A stretch of 48,896 nucleotides of DNA from Thermocladium sp. UBA166 (GCA_002508315.1 DAHE01000035.1:1664-50559); one strand, 5' to 3'; counted from the first letter of the stretch, positions 15,786 through 25,072 are shown. Program-made: numbers and translations. Notes: generated from the letters alone by a model not told the origin.

Positions 15786-17024
15786 ATGAGGTACCAAAAC
15801 CATAAGTACGTAACGCTGCATGATGTGGGGGAGGCGCTGGGCAGCGCACCGAAATGCTCCCCAAAGCCCGTCACGGTGCCTGCCTGGAATGCCGTAAACA
15901 TGATCGCTGCGAGGGACGTGTTGACCACCATTGATTTGCCGTTCCGCGCAAAGGCTGCTTATGATGGGTTCGCTGTATCGTCCAGCGACGCCCCGGGCAG
16001 GTTTAAGTTGGTGGGATCCGTGAGGGTTGGGGAAGTCCCGAGCTTCAGCGTCGGCAGGATGGAGGCCGTGTACGTGACCACGGGCGCCTACCTGCCGGAG
16101 GGCGTGGATGCCGTGGTTCCCGAGGAGGACGCCGAGCTCGACGGCGACCAAGTCATTATAGGCCCGGTGAAGAGGGGCGACAACGTGGACGCCGTGGGCA
16201 GCTACGCGGCCAGGGGAAGCGTGGTGCTTCGAGCGGGGGAGGTGATAACGGGCCACGTGGTTCCCGCATTGACGGAGATGGGGATCATGGAGGTAGAGGC
16301 GTACGGGGGGTTACGGGTTGCGGTGCTCAGCACTGGAAGCGAGCTTGTGAGGCCTAGGGACGCGGATAGCGCTAGATCGGCCTTCTTATCGGGGAAGGTC
16401 ATTGAAAGCACGGGCTCCCTAGTGGGCTGGTTCGTTTCATCATACATGCCGTACTTATCCATCAACGAAGCGGACCTGGTCGCCGATGATGCTGACGAGG
16501 TACGGCGCGCATTGAGGAGGCTTCTCGATGGTAATGACGTAGTGATAACCACGGGCGGCTCCGGGCCCGGCGACATAGATTACACGTGGGAGGGGGTGAA
16601 ATCACTTAATCCACTGTGGTCGGTGAGGGGGTTGCGCATGAGGCCTGGAAGGCCAACTGCGATCGCCGTCGTCGGGGATTGCAAGGTGGTCTTTGGGCTC
16701 AGCGGCCATCCCATAAGCGCGTTGAATGCGTTGATCAACTTGGTCGATCCATTCATTAAAAGCATGTTGGGGATACGAAGGGCGGCGGCGTGGCCTGTTG
16801 CTAGGGGCAAATTAACGGCGGGAGTGAACGCGGAGCCGGGTTTCGTGACGCAGGTGAGGGTTAGGGCTTCTATTAGGGGCGGGGAGTTATTGTTCACGCC
16901 GCTGGGCGGCGGTAGTTCCTTCACGTCGTCGCTGGCCGCCACCGATGGGTTAATAACGCTGCGGGGCCCTGTCCCCAGCGGCGCCGTGGTGGATGCATTT
17001 ATGTTGAGGGGGCCAGGCGATTAG
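15786..17024 (+). CDS. moeA: Molybdopterin molybdenumtransferase MoeA
   Basis: Inserts molybdate or tungstate into adenylated molybdopterin. The 412-residue protein has the MoeA domain series: the N-terminal AAYDGFAVSSSDA and TTGAYLPEGVDAVVPEED blocks; the MogA-like domain with VLSTGSELV, TTGGSGPGDIDYTWE, GLRMRPGRPTAI and FGLSGHPISALN; and a C-terminal beta-barrel. TATA tttaaaaat lies 26 bases upstream of the ATG. The moaC fusion starts three bases after the stop, so both serve one cofactor operon. In a hyperthermophile the metal is likely tungsten for aldehyde oxidoreductases (inference). Confidence 0.94.
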   Translation: MRYQNHKYVTLHDVGEALGSAPKCSPKPVTVPAWNAVNMIAARDVLTTIDLPFRAKAAYDGFAVSSSDAPGRFKLVGSVRVGEVPSFSVGRMEAVYVTTGAYLPEGVDAVVPEEDAELDGDQVIIGPVKRGDNVDAVGSYAARGSVVLRAGEVITGHVVPALTEMGIMEVEAYGGLRVAVLSTGSELVRPRDADSARSAFLSGKVIESTGSLVGWFVSSYMPYLSINEADLVADDADEVRRALRRLLDGNDVVITTGGSGPGDIDYTWEGVKSLNPLWSVRGLRMRPGRPTAIAVVGDCKVVFGLSGHPISALNALINLVDPFIKSMLGIRRAAAWPVARGKLTAGVNAEPGFVTQVRVRASIRGGELLFTPLGGGSSFTSSLAATDGLITLRGPVPSGAVVDAFMLRGPGD

Positions 17025-17026
17025 TT

Positions 17027-18019
17027 ATGGGCATGCACATGATAGACATAACCGGGAAGAGCAATGTGTACAGGGAGGCAACCGCCTCCGGATTGCTGGC
17101 GCTGAGGGGAGGGCTGGCGCGGGACGCCTCGACGGGCTTCACGGGCTTGGGCAACGTGGAGTCCACAATAGAGTTCGCCTCCATTATGGCCACGAAGAAG
17201 GCTTGGCAATTTGTGGGATTACTGCATCCAATAGAGTTAACGTATGTAAGGCCCAGGGTGATGTTTAGGGAGGACGGCATACTGCTCTCCGTCACCGCGA
17301 GGACCCTGGGAAGGACTGGGGTGGAGATGGATGCATTATTTGGGGCATTCGTGGGCTTACTGGCTGCTTGGAACGTGGTTAAGGCGAAATACTGCCTATG
17401 CAGCGGAGGCAAGTGTGAGCCCGTAATGGAGAGCCCCCAAACCTCAGCCATGTTCATCAGCGGAAACCCTGATATAATCGGGATAAGGGATTTAAGGGTG
17501 GAGTCCAAGATAAAATCAACCTCGCCGCTCGGTGAGGAGGAGTCCGCTCACCGCCGGCAAGCCCCGCCGATAGTGTTCATGTTCGATGCAACGGAGGAGC
17601 CGCTCTACAGGGGGGAAGCGGTGTCCAGGGGCAGAATAGCGTTGAGGAGGACAACCCTGGACCTCATAATCAACGGCGACGTGGAGAAGGGGGACGTTAG
17701 GACGGCGGCTCAGTTGGCCGGGATGATGGCAGCCAAGAAGGCATGGGACTTGCTTCCCCTCGTGCACAGCAACGATATAACGGACGTGAGGGTAGGCATA
17801 GATTTAGCAGGGGATGGAGTCGCCGTGAAGACCATAACGAAGAACATATCCAGGACGGGGTCAGCCATGGAGTCACTCCTCGCCACAGGCGTGTCGCTGT
17901 TGACCATATGGGACATGGTTAAGAAGTACGAGAAGGACGAGAATGGCCAGTACCCAGTCACGAGCATAACTGAGGTAAAGCTTGAGAAGAACGAGAAGCT
18001 GCCGTTGGGAAGGCCTTAA
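17027..18019 (+). CDS. moaC: Tandem MoaC fusion: inactive plus active domain
   Basis: MoaC works with MoaA to turn GTP into cyclic pyranopterin monophosphate. This 330-residue protein holds two MoaC domains (about residues 4-150 and 183-325); normal MoaC is about 160. The second keeps the catalytic pattern: K221 in VEKGDV, His in LLPLVHSND, D296 and K299 in WDMVKK. The first has L41 in place of the Lys and N116 in place of the Asp (WNVVKA), while His (LLHPIEL), K119 and the GRTGVEMDAL helix remain. It also bears an odd CLCSGGKC insert. MoaC active sites lie at subunit interfaces, so the fusion probably gives a pseudo-heterodimer with half the sites lost. Co-transcribed with moeA. Confidence 0.9.
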   Translation: MGMHMIDITGKSNVYREATASGLLALRGGLARDASTGFTGLGNVESTIEFASIMATKKAWQFVGLLHPIELTYVRPRVMFREDGILLSVTARTLGRTGVEMDALFGAFVGLLAAWNVVKAKYCLCSGGKCEPVMESPQTSAMFISGNPDIIGIRDLRVESKIKSTSPLGEEESAHRRQAPPIVFMFDATEEPLYRGEAVSRGRIALRRTTLDLIINGDVEKGDVRTAAQLAGMMAAKKAWDLLPLVHSNDITDVRVGIDLAGDGVAVKTITKNISRTGSAMESLLATGVSLLTIWDMVKKYEKDENGQYPVTSITEVKLEKNEKLPLGRP

Positions 18020-18213
18020 TCAGCGCTGACGGGCTTTGCCTTGAATGTCCTTATCTTCGTTATTATCCTGTACCCGCAATTGGGGCAGTGAATGCCTGGG
18101 GACACCTCCAGATCGCTCTTGGAGAAGATGGTGCCGCACTTAATGCACATGTATATCTTACGCTCGGCAACGACCTCGCCCGCCTCCCCTTCCTCCACGT
18201 TTTCCTCTGCCAT
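18016..18213 (-). CDS. rpoP: DNA-directed RNA polymerase subunit P (Rpo12)
   Basis: A small zinc-ribbon subunit of the archaeal RNA polymerase, homologous to RPB12. The core IYMCIKCGTIF...PGIHCPNCGYRIITKIR matches the family closely, with CxxC pairs binding zinc. The N-terminus is an acidic extension of about 20 residues (EENVEEGEAGEVVAE) not needed for the fold. The start at 18213 overlaps the nadM stop (TGATG); ATG 18219 two codons earlier is also possible. The 3' end overlaps the convergent moaC stop by four bases. Confidence 0.92.
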   Translation of the reverse strand: MAEENVEEGEAGEVVAERKIYMCIKCGTIFSKSDLEVSPGIHCPNCGYRIITKIRTFKAKPVSAD

Positions 18214-18740
18214 CACCATCCCTGCTGCCGCTCGTTTAAAATGTTTTCTATTATGGCTAACCTCCTAACCCTCTCCTCCCCCCTTATTTTCTCTATGACC
18301 TCGACTGCCCCCTCGGGAACCATCCTGGTCCAGGCCCTATCGCCTCTGGCCATCATGTACCTAATCCTTGACCCGCTCAACTCGCTTCGATTGAATAGGG
18401 GGGTCGGCCTTGTATTTATGTTCCATTGCTCCATAGCTAGCCTGGTGTAATCATCATTTGAAAAAACCTCGTCGAATGCGGGGCAGTACTGCCTAACGAA
18501 TGGGTACCACAGCAGGGATTGCCCGCCGGTATCCGGGATGCTGCACGTGGTTGCTTGACCTATGGCTGCCTCCACCATCTCCATGCGCTCACCCACTGTG
18601 AATGGGTTTCTATACGTGAAAGATGAATTGGCCGACCCTATTCCGATTATTACCTTGTAGCCCTCATTCATTAGCCACCGGATGACTTGCACATGCCCAT
18701 TATGCAGCGGCTGGAATCTACCTATGAATAATGCCCTCAT
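18213..18740 (-). CDS. nadM: Nicotinamide-nucleotide adenylyltransferase (archaeal NadM)
   Basis: Joins NMN and ATP to give NAD. The 175-residue nucleotidyltransferase has the class signature GRFQPLHNGHVQVI at the start, then GIGSANSSFTYRNPFTVGER, and the late SGSRIRYMMARGD motif that binds ATP phosphates. Length and motifs are typical of the archaeal enzyme. TATA ttttaaac at about 18760-18770 (minus strand) is 26 bases upstream, so it is leaderless and leads the two-gene unit with rpoP. Confidence 0.95.
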   Translation of the reverse strand: MRALFIGRFQPLHNGHVQVIRWLMNEGYKVIIGIGSANSSFTYRNPFTVGERMEMVEAAIGQATTCSIPDTGGQSLLWYPFVRQYCPAFDEVFSNDDYTRLAMEQWNINTRPTPLFNRSELSGSRIRYMMARGDRAWTRMVPEGAVEVIEKIRGEERVRRLAIIENILNERQQGW

Positions 18741-18885
18741 TCGATTCCATAATACTGGGTTAGTTTTTAAACATTAAATAAAGGGCCCTCCTTGAGGCGG
18801 TGAATCGCAGGTTCACGGCCCCAACCTTGTATCTAGCATTGAATTGCTGGGCAAGTTTTTAAGCATGCGGGTCCCCGCATTTTTC

Positions 18886-20205
18886 GTGTCTTACTCCAAT
18901 AAAGTTAATGCTAAGTTAAAGGAGTTTGGAGCGGTTATGTTCAGCAAGGTCAGGATTAGGATGAAGGATGGCGAGGTGATGGATGGGATAATACTGCCTA
19001 GACCCGATGTCGGCGATCCTGACGTAGTGATAATAAAGCACGAGAATGGCTATAACGTGGGCATTCACGTCGACGGCATAGGCGAGATAGAGGTTCTTCA
19101 GATCTACTCCCCGCCCGCTTGGACCGGGCCCAAGCCATCGCCGGGCAATGGACCGCGGGCCACCTTAATAGCCACGGGAGGCACCATAATGTCCAAAGTG
19201 GATTACGCTACTGGCGCTGTTTACCCGTCTTTCAGCCTGGATGAATTGTATGAAATGTACCCGGAACTACGAAGCATCGCGTCCGTGGAATTAATCAATC
19301 TATTCTCCATTTTCAGCGAGGACATGAATCCGCGACTGTGGACGGAGATGGGCGACGCCATAAATAAGGCAATGCAGGACGGAGCGGAGGGCATAGTGGT
19401 TCTGCACGGGACAGATACAATGCATTACAGCGCCGCTGCCATGTCGTTCGCGTTTCGATCGGCCGCCGCGCCTATAGTGTTCACCGGCTCCCAGAGAAGC
19501 AGCGACAGGCCGTCGAGCGACTCGTTCGAGAACATATACGCATCCGTGCTGGCGTCTGTGAAGGCTCCATTTGCTGAATCGGTGGTGTCGATGCATGCAT
19601 CATCGAGCGACGGCTTGGTGGCCATCCATAGAGGCGTGAGGGCTCGCAAGATGCATTCATCCAGGAGGGATGCATTCATCAGCATCAATGCCAAGCCGAT
19701 AGCCTTCGTAGACGTCTCCAAGGGGGAGTTAAGGGTGGCTGCGGCCAGCTTCAAGCAGCGGGGAGACACGATATATGAGGGGGGATTCGATGACAGGGTT
19801 GCGCTCATAAAGTACTACCCGGGCATGAGCGGCGAAGTCATAGATTACCTAGTGGATAGGGATTATCATGGAATCGTGGTGGAGGGCACTGGGTTCGGCC
19901 ACGTCTCGGAGCCCGTTAGGGACGCGCTTGGGAGGGCGGTGGAGGCTGGATTGCCGGTAGTGGTCTCTACCCAGACCATATATGGCAGGGTTAACCTAAA
20001 CGTCTACAGGAGGGGGGTTGAGCTGGGGAAGCTAGGCGTGATTCCAGGCGGCGACATGAATTCGGAGACCGCCTACGTGAAGCTGTCATGGATACTCGCC
20101 AGGACGAGGGATGTGGAGGAGGTCAGGAGGCTTGTGGTGACCCCCATGGCATTCGAGTTAAGCGAGAGAACTGAGCCTATTAATTATTGCCTGGGGGTGT
20201 CCTAG
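18886..20205 (+). CDS. gatD: Glutamyl-tRNA(Gln) amidotransferase subunit D
   Basis: The asparaginase-like subunit that frees ammonia from Asn/Gln for GatE; together they turn Glu-tRNA(Gln) into Gln-tRNA(Gln). An N-terminal barrel (about 1-75) is followed by the L-asparaginase domain with TLIATGGTIMSKVDY, VVLHGTDTMHYSAAAMSF, FTGSQRSSDRPSSD and HRGVRARKMHSSRRD. These carry the two catalytic Thr, the Asp and the Lys. GTG 18886 is chosen as start because gtttttaag at 18855-18863 is 26 bases upstream and the resulting SYSNKVNAKLKEFG start matches other GatD proteins. Starts at 18844 and 18865 are in frame but would lie before or inside the promoter. gatE follows one base after the stop. Confidence 0.93.
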   Translation: MSYSNKVNAKLKEFGAVMFSKVRIRMKDGEVMDGIILPRPDVGDPDVVIIKHENGYNVGIHVDGIGEIEVLQIYSPPAWTGPKPSPGNGPRATLIATGGTIMSKVDYATGAVYPSFSLDELYEMYPELRSIASVELINLFSIFSEDMNPRLWTEMGDAINKAMQDGAEGIVVLHGTDTMHYSAAAMSFAFRSAAAPIVFTGSQRSSDRPSSDSFENIYASVLASVKAPFAESVVSMHASSSDGLVAIHRGVRARKMHSSRRDAFISINAKPIAFVDVSKGELRVAAASFKQRGDTIYEGGFDDRVALIKYYPGMSGEVIDYLVDRDYHGIVVEGTGFGHVSEPVRDALGRAVEAGLPVVVSTQTIYGRVNLNVYRRGVELGKLGVIPGGDMNSETAYVKLSWILARTRDVEEVRRLVVTPMAFELSERTEPINYCLGVS

Positions 20206-20206
20206 C

Positions 20207-22054
20207 ATGGTTAAGCACAGGGTTGGATTGGAGATACACGTTCAATTAGACACGGAGTCCAAGCTTTTCTGCAGGTGCCCAACCGCGTTGAGGAACGATG
20301 ATCCCCACTTCACCATCAAGCGCCGCCTCCGTCCATCCATGAGCGAGCTCGGCCAGGTGGATCCAGCGGCTCTCTGGGAGTTCAGGAAGAATCGCGTCTA
20401 CGTTTATGAGGGGTACAACGACTCCACGTGCCTGGTGGAGCTGGACGAGGAGCCGCCTCACGACATTAACGAGGAGGCCCTCAGCGCTGCCTTGGCCGTT
20501 TCCATGCGGTTCAATGCAAAGCCGTTCGATGAGATAATAGTGATGAGGAAGGTCGTCATCGATGGATCCAACACATCCGGGTTCCAGAGAACCGCCTTGG
20601 TTGCCAGGAACGGTTTAGCCACGTTCATGGATTTAAAGGTCCCCATATGGACCATTGCATTGGAGGAGGACGCGGCGCGGCGAATGGGGGAGAACGGGAG
20701 GGAGGTGGTCTACAGGCTGGATAGGCTGGGCATACCATTGATAGAAATATCCACGGGCCCCATGGAGTATCCGCCGAACACCATAATGGACATAGCGTTC
20801 TACCTGGGGCAAACCGTCAGGAATACGGGTAAGGCGAAGAGGGGGCTGGGCTCGATTAGGCAGGACCTCAACATATCGATAGAGGGCGGCGCCAAGGTAG
20901 AGGTGAAGGGCGTGCCCGAGCTCTCCCTAATACCTAAGGTTATTCAGTACGAGGTGGATAGGCAGGTGAACCTCTTGAGGATTAGGGATGAATTGAATAG
21001 GAGGGGCCTCAAGCCCTACTCGCCGGACTTAATGGATGTGACGAGCGAGCTTGCCTCCACCAAGTCGAACTTAATTCGGTCCGTGATAAAGCAGGGGGGA
21101 AAGGTAATGGCGATTAAACTGCCCGGGCTCTCCGGCATACTGGGCTTCGAGCTTCAACCCAAGAGGCGGTTCGGGTCCGAGCTGGCCGATAGGGTGCGCA
21201 GTTGGACCGAGTTGGGCGGTTTGCTCCACAGCGACGAGCTTCCCAATTACGGGGTAACGAGCGAGGAGGTGGAGAGGGTGAGGTCTAGGCTGGGCGTCGA
21301 TTCATTCATACTGCTAAGCGGCGCCGAGGAGTCCGAGCTTGTTGAGGCGGCCACGGTCGTCGTCGATAGGATCAACGAGGCGTTCAAAGGCGTTCCTGAG
21401 GAGACCAGGGCGGCTAATGATGATGGGACGACCAAATTCCTAAGGCCTCGACCGGGCTCGGCCCGCATGTATCCGGAGACCGACTTAAGGCCGGTGAGGG
21501 TGACTAAGGCGCTGCTGGAGAGGGCTGCATCGCTCATGCCGGAGCCTATAGATGAGCAGATCAGGAGGTACGTGGGGATGGGGATGAGCAGGGAGTTAGC
21601 GATGCAAGTGGTCAGGTCCCCCTATTCCAGGGACGTCGATAGGTTGATATCGATCTATGGAGGCAAGGCGTCTCCAACGCTCATAGCGTCGCTGTTCGTG
21701 AATACGTTGAAGTACATAGGGAGGGAGGAGGGGTGGTCCGTCAATCCCATAATGGGCATGGAGGAGGCAATAAAGCTCTACGCGGACGGCAAGATAACGA
21801 GGGAGGCGATAGGGGAGGCGCTTGAGGAGTACGCGAAGCGCCGCGGCTCTACTAAGGTGGAGGACATAGTGAGGGAGAAGGGGTTGTTCAAACTGCCGCT
21901 GGAGGACGTAGAGAGGATAGTCAGCGACGCCGTCTCCAAGCTGGGCACAAGCAGCGAGGCGGCAATCATGCAGGAAGTTATGAGGCGGTATAGGGGAAGA
22001 GTGGATGCGAGAGACGTCTCCGCAGCGTTGAGGCGCCTTAACTCATCATCATAG
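20207..22054 (+). CDS. gatE: Glutamyl-tRNA(Gln) amidotransferase subunit E
   Basis: The kinase/transamidase subunit of archaeal GatDE. The 615-residue protein starts VGLEIHVQLDTESKLFCRCP and has the GatB/E cradle domain (FQRTALVARNG, IPLIEISTGPM, GLGSIRQDLNISIEGGAKVE). In mid-protein it carries the AspRS-like insert typical of GatE (PRPGSARMYPETDLRPVR), and it ends with the helical and YqeY-like tail (about 450-615) that grips tRNA. It lies one base from gatD. Its last 17 bases overlap the convergent reductase gene. The cell therefore makes Gln-tRNA by transamidation. Confidence 0.96.
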   Translation: MVKHRVGLEIHVQLDTESKLFCRCPTALRNDDPHFTIKRRLRPSMSELGQVDPAALWEFRKNRVYVYEGYNDSTCLVELDEEPPHDINEEALSAALAVSMRFNAKPFDEIIVMRKVVIDGSNTSGFQRTALVARNGLATFMDLKVPIWTIALEEDAARRMGENGREVVYRLDRLGIPLIEISTGPMEYPPNTIMDIAFYLGQTVRNTGKAKRGLGSIRQDLNISIEGGAKVEVKGVPELSLIPKVIQYEVDRQVNLLRIRDELNRRGLKPYSPDLMDVTSELASTKSNLIRSVIKQGGKVMAIKLPGLSGILGFELQPKRRFGSELADRVRSWTELGGLLHSDELPNYGVTSEEVERVRSRLGVDSFILLSGAEESELVEAATVVVDRINEAFKGVPEETRAANDDGTTKFLRPRPGSARMYPETDLRPVRVTKALLERAASLMPEPIDEQIRRYVGMGMSRELAMQVVRSPYSRDVDRLISIYGGKASPTLIASLFVNTLKYIGREEGWSVNPIMGMEEAIKLYADGKITREAIGEALEEYAKRRGSTKVEDIVREKGLFKLPLEDVERIVSDAVSKLGTSSEAAIMQEVMRRYRGRVDARDVSAALRRLNSSS

Positions 22055-23411
22055 GCAAGCCCAGCTTCCTCCTGTACTCATTATACTTGCTTATTAACTC
22101 CACGCTCCATTTATCTATGCCGCTTGGATCGCTTGGGTACCGCTCGTAAATGGAGCCTATGCTCCTCATGTAGTTCAACGCCGTCACTAGCTTCATTGCG
22201 AGCGACGGGACAGAGAGCAGCTTGGCCCCAGCCCTAACCCTCCTCACGGCTCCTATGGACATGGATCCCTTTATCGATATCTCCAATACGTCGTCCTCGG
22301 TCAATATCCTGGCCTTCAAGCCCTTGTTTATCTCCTCGTCGCTTAATGATTGCAGCATCAACCTGAACACGTCCAGCTTGGCCTGCTTTATCCCGTATGC
22401 CTTCAAGTAGCTCGTGTTGTAACTCCATAATCCCTTCATTGATAGATCGCCCCTCTCGAATGCCGCCGCTACCGCATCGCTGGCCAGCTTGGCTGATTCA
22501 AGCGCGGGCCCTAGGCCGCCTCCGTGGACCGGATTGACGGCCACCGCGGCATCCCCCACCGCCAATATGGATGGGCCTACCATTGACTTCAAGGGCCTCC
22601 TAGTGGGCACTATACCGCCTCCGCTGTGGATTACCTTGCGGCCGCGGGCGTACTTTGAGTTGGCCAAGTACTTCTCGTAGTTCTGCCTAGGATTCAACCC
22701 CCTCTCCTTCACGAGTCTCCCCCATATGCCCAGCCCTATATTCATTGTATTTCCGGACTTCGGGAAGAGCCACCAATAGCCGCCCGGCGATATGTTGTTA
22801 TCGAGGTATATCTTAATGAACTCCGGCTCCTCTATATCGTAGCCCACCTCTATTATCTCCCTGTAGGCATACGATGCATCCTCCGGCAGCAGGGGCTCCG
22901 ATATGAGCCAATTAGAGGGTAGCCTGCTCCTAACGATTCCAGTCGCGCCTGATGCATCTATTACTACCTTGCCGAGCACCTCCCCCTCCCCATGCCCATC
23001 CTCGCTCGATACCTTAACCCCAGCCACCCTACCATTATCGAGTATTGGAGCTGAGACTGATCTCCTCTCATATATCGTGGCTCCATTATTGATGGCTTGC
23101 TTGGCCAGCCATGGACCCCACTTGCTCATGTCCAACCCATACCCCTCGCCCAACACTCGATACCTAACGCTCATGTCTGGGCTAAAGACATCCGCGCCCT
23201 TGTAGTGTATCATGGCCACCCCGCTCTCCAGACCCAGGCCCAGCGACTCAACGTGGTGTGAACCTATGGCATCCCCGGTTACCTTGAATATATCATCAAC
23301 GCTCTTCCTCTCCACTATGGCAACGCTAAAACCGTTCTTGGCCAATAGGTGGCCAGCATATGAACCAGCAGTTCCAGCCCCAACTATCACCACGTCGTAT
23401 CTATTGCTCAT
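22038..23411 (-). CDS. Geranylgeranyl reductase family flavoprotein
   Basis: Members saturate the isoprenoid chains of archaeal lipids, or related prenyl groups, with FAD. The FAD-binding Rossmann fold is YDVVIVGAGTAGSYAGHLLAK with VAIVERK. Further family marks are VIDASGATGIVRSRL, PGGYWWLFPKS (the PxxYxWxFP catalytic-site motif) and ILAVGDAAVAVNPVHGGGL. The start ATG 23411 is taken because ttttaacc at about 23434-23441 is 26 bases upstream; an earlier ATG adds five residues. Digeranylgeranylglycerophospholipid reductase is the likeliest role; reduction of a quinone side chain is the alternative. Confidence 0.85.
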   Translation of the reverse strand: MSNRYDVVIVGAGTAGSYAGHLLAKNGFSVAIVERKSVDDIFKVTGDAIGSHHVESLGLGLESGVAMIHYKGADVFSPDMSVRYRVLGEGYGLDMSKWGPWLAKQAINNGATIYERRSVSAPILDNGRVAGVKVSSEDGHGEGEVLGKVVIDASGATGIVRSRLPSNWLISEPLLPEDASYAYREIIEVGYDIEEPEFIKIYLDNNISPGGYWWLFPKSGNTMNIGLGIWGRLVKERGLNPRQNYEKYLANSKYARGRKVIHSGGGIVPTRRPLKSMVGPSILAVGDAAVAVNPVHGGGLGPALESAKLASDAVAAAFERGDLSMKGLWSYNTSYLKAYGIKQAKLDVFRLMLQSLSDEEINKGLKARILTEDDVLEISIKGSMSIGAVRRVRAGAKLLSVPSLAMKLVTALNYMRSIGSIYERYPSDPSGIDKWSVELISKYNEYRRKLGLPMMMS

Positions 23412-23535
23412 GCAATCGCTCCCCATACATTGGGTTTTAACCTTATCGGCTCGCGCACTTTCCGGTTCCCGCCGCGCCCCGACTGGGTTCCGGTAAGGTA
23501 AAAATTAAAAACCGCGCTCCCCGTCGAATGACCAA

Positions 23536-23634
23536 GGGTCCGTAGTCTAGCGGTTAGGATACTCCCCTGACGCGGGAGAGATCCCGGTCGGGCCTTGTTG
23601 CCCGGGGAAGGTTCAAATCCCGGCGGACCCACCA
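23536..23634 (+). tRNA. tRNA-Val (GAC) with a 23-nt intron in the T stem; CCA encoded
   Basis: Acceptor GGGTCCG pairs with CGGACCC, the D stem is GTCT/GGAT, and the anticodon stem CTCCC/GGGAG encloses CTGACGC, so the anticodon is GAC. The T stem is broken in the gene: after AGATCCCGG comes TCGGGCCTTGTTGCCCGGGGAAG (23588-23610, up to one base of ambiguity), then GTTCAAATCCCGG. Removing these 23 bases restores CCGGG/CCCGG around TTCAAAT and a normal 76-base tRNA. The intron folds CGGGC/GCCCG and sits between positions 52 and 53, not at the common 37/38. Non-canonical introns are known in Thermoproteales. A TATA-like taaaaattaaaaa lies upstream. Confidence 0.93.
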
Positions 23635-23705
23635 TGTTTAACCCATTACAATGAGCAATGGGCGCTCCCCAACTCAAAGCAATCCCTATCGGGGGGAAGG
23701 GCGGT

Positions 23706-24947
23706 TCATATCTTGGCGAGAAGCCCCCTCAACCCATCGATGAACGTCCTCATAGTCAGGCCCTTGGTTTTCTCCATCGCTGCGGCCGAGAACCGCTTGA
23801 AGTCCGAGTCATCGCTGAGAAGCCTAATCAATCCCTGCACAGCCTCATCGGCGTCGGAGTACCCAACCCCCCTTAACCCCTCCTCGGCTAAGTCGGTCCA
23901 AGCCCCTCCCGACTTATGAACAACTATCGGCAATCCCCTGGCCATGGCCTCGGCCACCGCTATTCCCCAGTGCTCATTTATAGTGGCATGCAGGAACGCC
24001 CTGGCCGAGTCCATGGCGGAATTTATGCGGGACCGAGGCGCGTTGGGCACTATATTTACTGAAGCGCCCCCAGATCCGCCCACATCCACGCTGAGCCCGG
24101 CTCGCCGCGCCATTTCGGCCACCCTATTCATGTAGCTGATCTGGGTCCTCGTGGTGGCTCCCCCAAATATTACCAGCCTCGCATCGGGTAATTGCTTCAT
24201 CAATTTAGGCATCACCTCCGCGACCACCCAATGATACCTCTTCTCCTCGCTGAACCTGCCCAGCATCACTATGCTCCTCGACCTGGCCTCGACGCTTGGC
24301 GGCGAGCTCGTCGCCTCTGTGTTGGGGGCTATCGGTGGGTTGAGCACCATGGGCTCCCCTCCGTAGACCATCTTTATCACGTTGGCCGTCCACTTGGAAT
24401 TAGTCAACACCGCGTCCGCGTCCTCGAAGGGGTTTCTCCTCATGTATCTGGGCAGCATTTTAGTGAATATCCTCCAGTACATGTTGAGGGGGAACCTGCC
24501 GTATCTCTCCATTATATAGGGGTCCTCCCCATACGCCAACCCCGTTCCCTTGAACTTTGGATCCACCACCACCTCCAGGGGGAAATGTATGTATTCAATT
24601 ATACTAAGAGATTCCCGATACTTCAACAGCGGTTTGTATGTTTGCTCGTCCGTGAACATCAGGGAGGCCCTGTATTTCTTCACAGCTATCTCCGCTGGCC
24701 GCCATGCGTATAGCCTGGTCCATAATCCGAATGCCTTAATGCCAATGGAGAGCGTGATTATCTTGAACTTAGTCAGATCTATTCCGTACCACTCCATGTA
24801 CTTTGATGGATTGAATGGAAACGTGCCCGTTAGAATGGGCTCAAAACCGGCCTCGCTTAATGCAACGGCGGCGGCGGCGTCCACCAACTGACCCCCGCCC
24901 GGCGATCCCCAATAGTGATGACTGACTACGGCGTATCCACCGTTCAT
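23706..24947 (-). CDS. Glycosyltransferase family 4 protein
   Basis: Transfers a sugar from a nucleotide donor, probably to a lipid or protein-linked glycan. The 413-residue GT-B protein has an N-terminal acceptor domain with HHYWGSPGGGQLVDAA. Its C-terminal donor domain reads SIVMLGRFSEEKRYHWVVAEV, ARLVIFGG and NEHWGIAVAEAMARGLPIVV (the EX7E motif). The overall pattern recalls ALG11-like mannosyltransferases that extend dolichol-linked sugars. A TATA-like tttttatag lies shortly upstream of the start on the minus strand. Sugar and acceptor are not known. Confidence 0.87.
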   Translation of the reverse strand: MNGGYAVVSHHYWGSPGGGQLVDAAAAVALSEAGFEPILTGTFPFNPSKYMEWYGIDLTKFKIITLSIGIKAFGLWTRLYAWRPAEIAVKKYRASLMFTDEQTYKPLLKYRESLSIIEYIHFPLEVVVDPKFKGTGLAYGEDPYIMERYGRFPLNMYWRIFTKMLPRYMRRNPFEDADAVLTNSKWTANVIKMVYGGEPMVLNPPIAPNTEATSSPPSVEARSRSIVMLGRFSEEKRYHWVVAEVMPKLMKQLPDARLVIFGGATTRTQISYMNRVAEMARRAGLSVDVGGSGGASVNIVPNAPRSRINSAMDSARAFLHATINEHWGIAVAEAMARGLPIVVHKSGGAWTDLAEEGLRGVGYSDADEAVQGLIRLLSDDSDFKRFSAAAMEKTKGLTMRTFIDGLRGLLAKI

Positions 24948-25072
24948 TGCAGTGCCGATTTGATGAACTATAAAAATATTCGGTGATCATTTGGTTGAAA
25001 GCCGTTAATTGACTGGCATTTAGCGTAATGGTTGGGGCTCAAGTTTAAAAGGAATTACAGGGCCCCTCATCC

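Noticed and set aside
15675..16256. Long minus-strand frame opposite moeA
   Set aside because: His/Pro-rich shadow; moeA carries all the conserved motifs.
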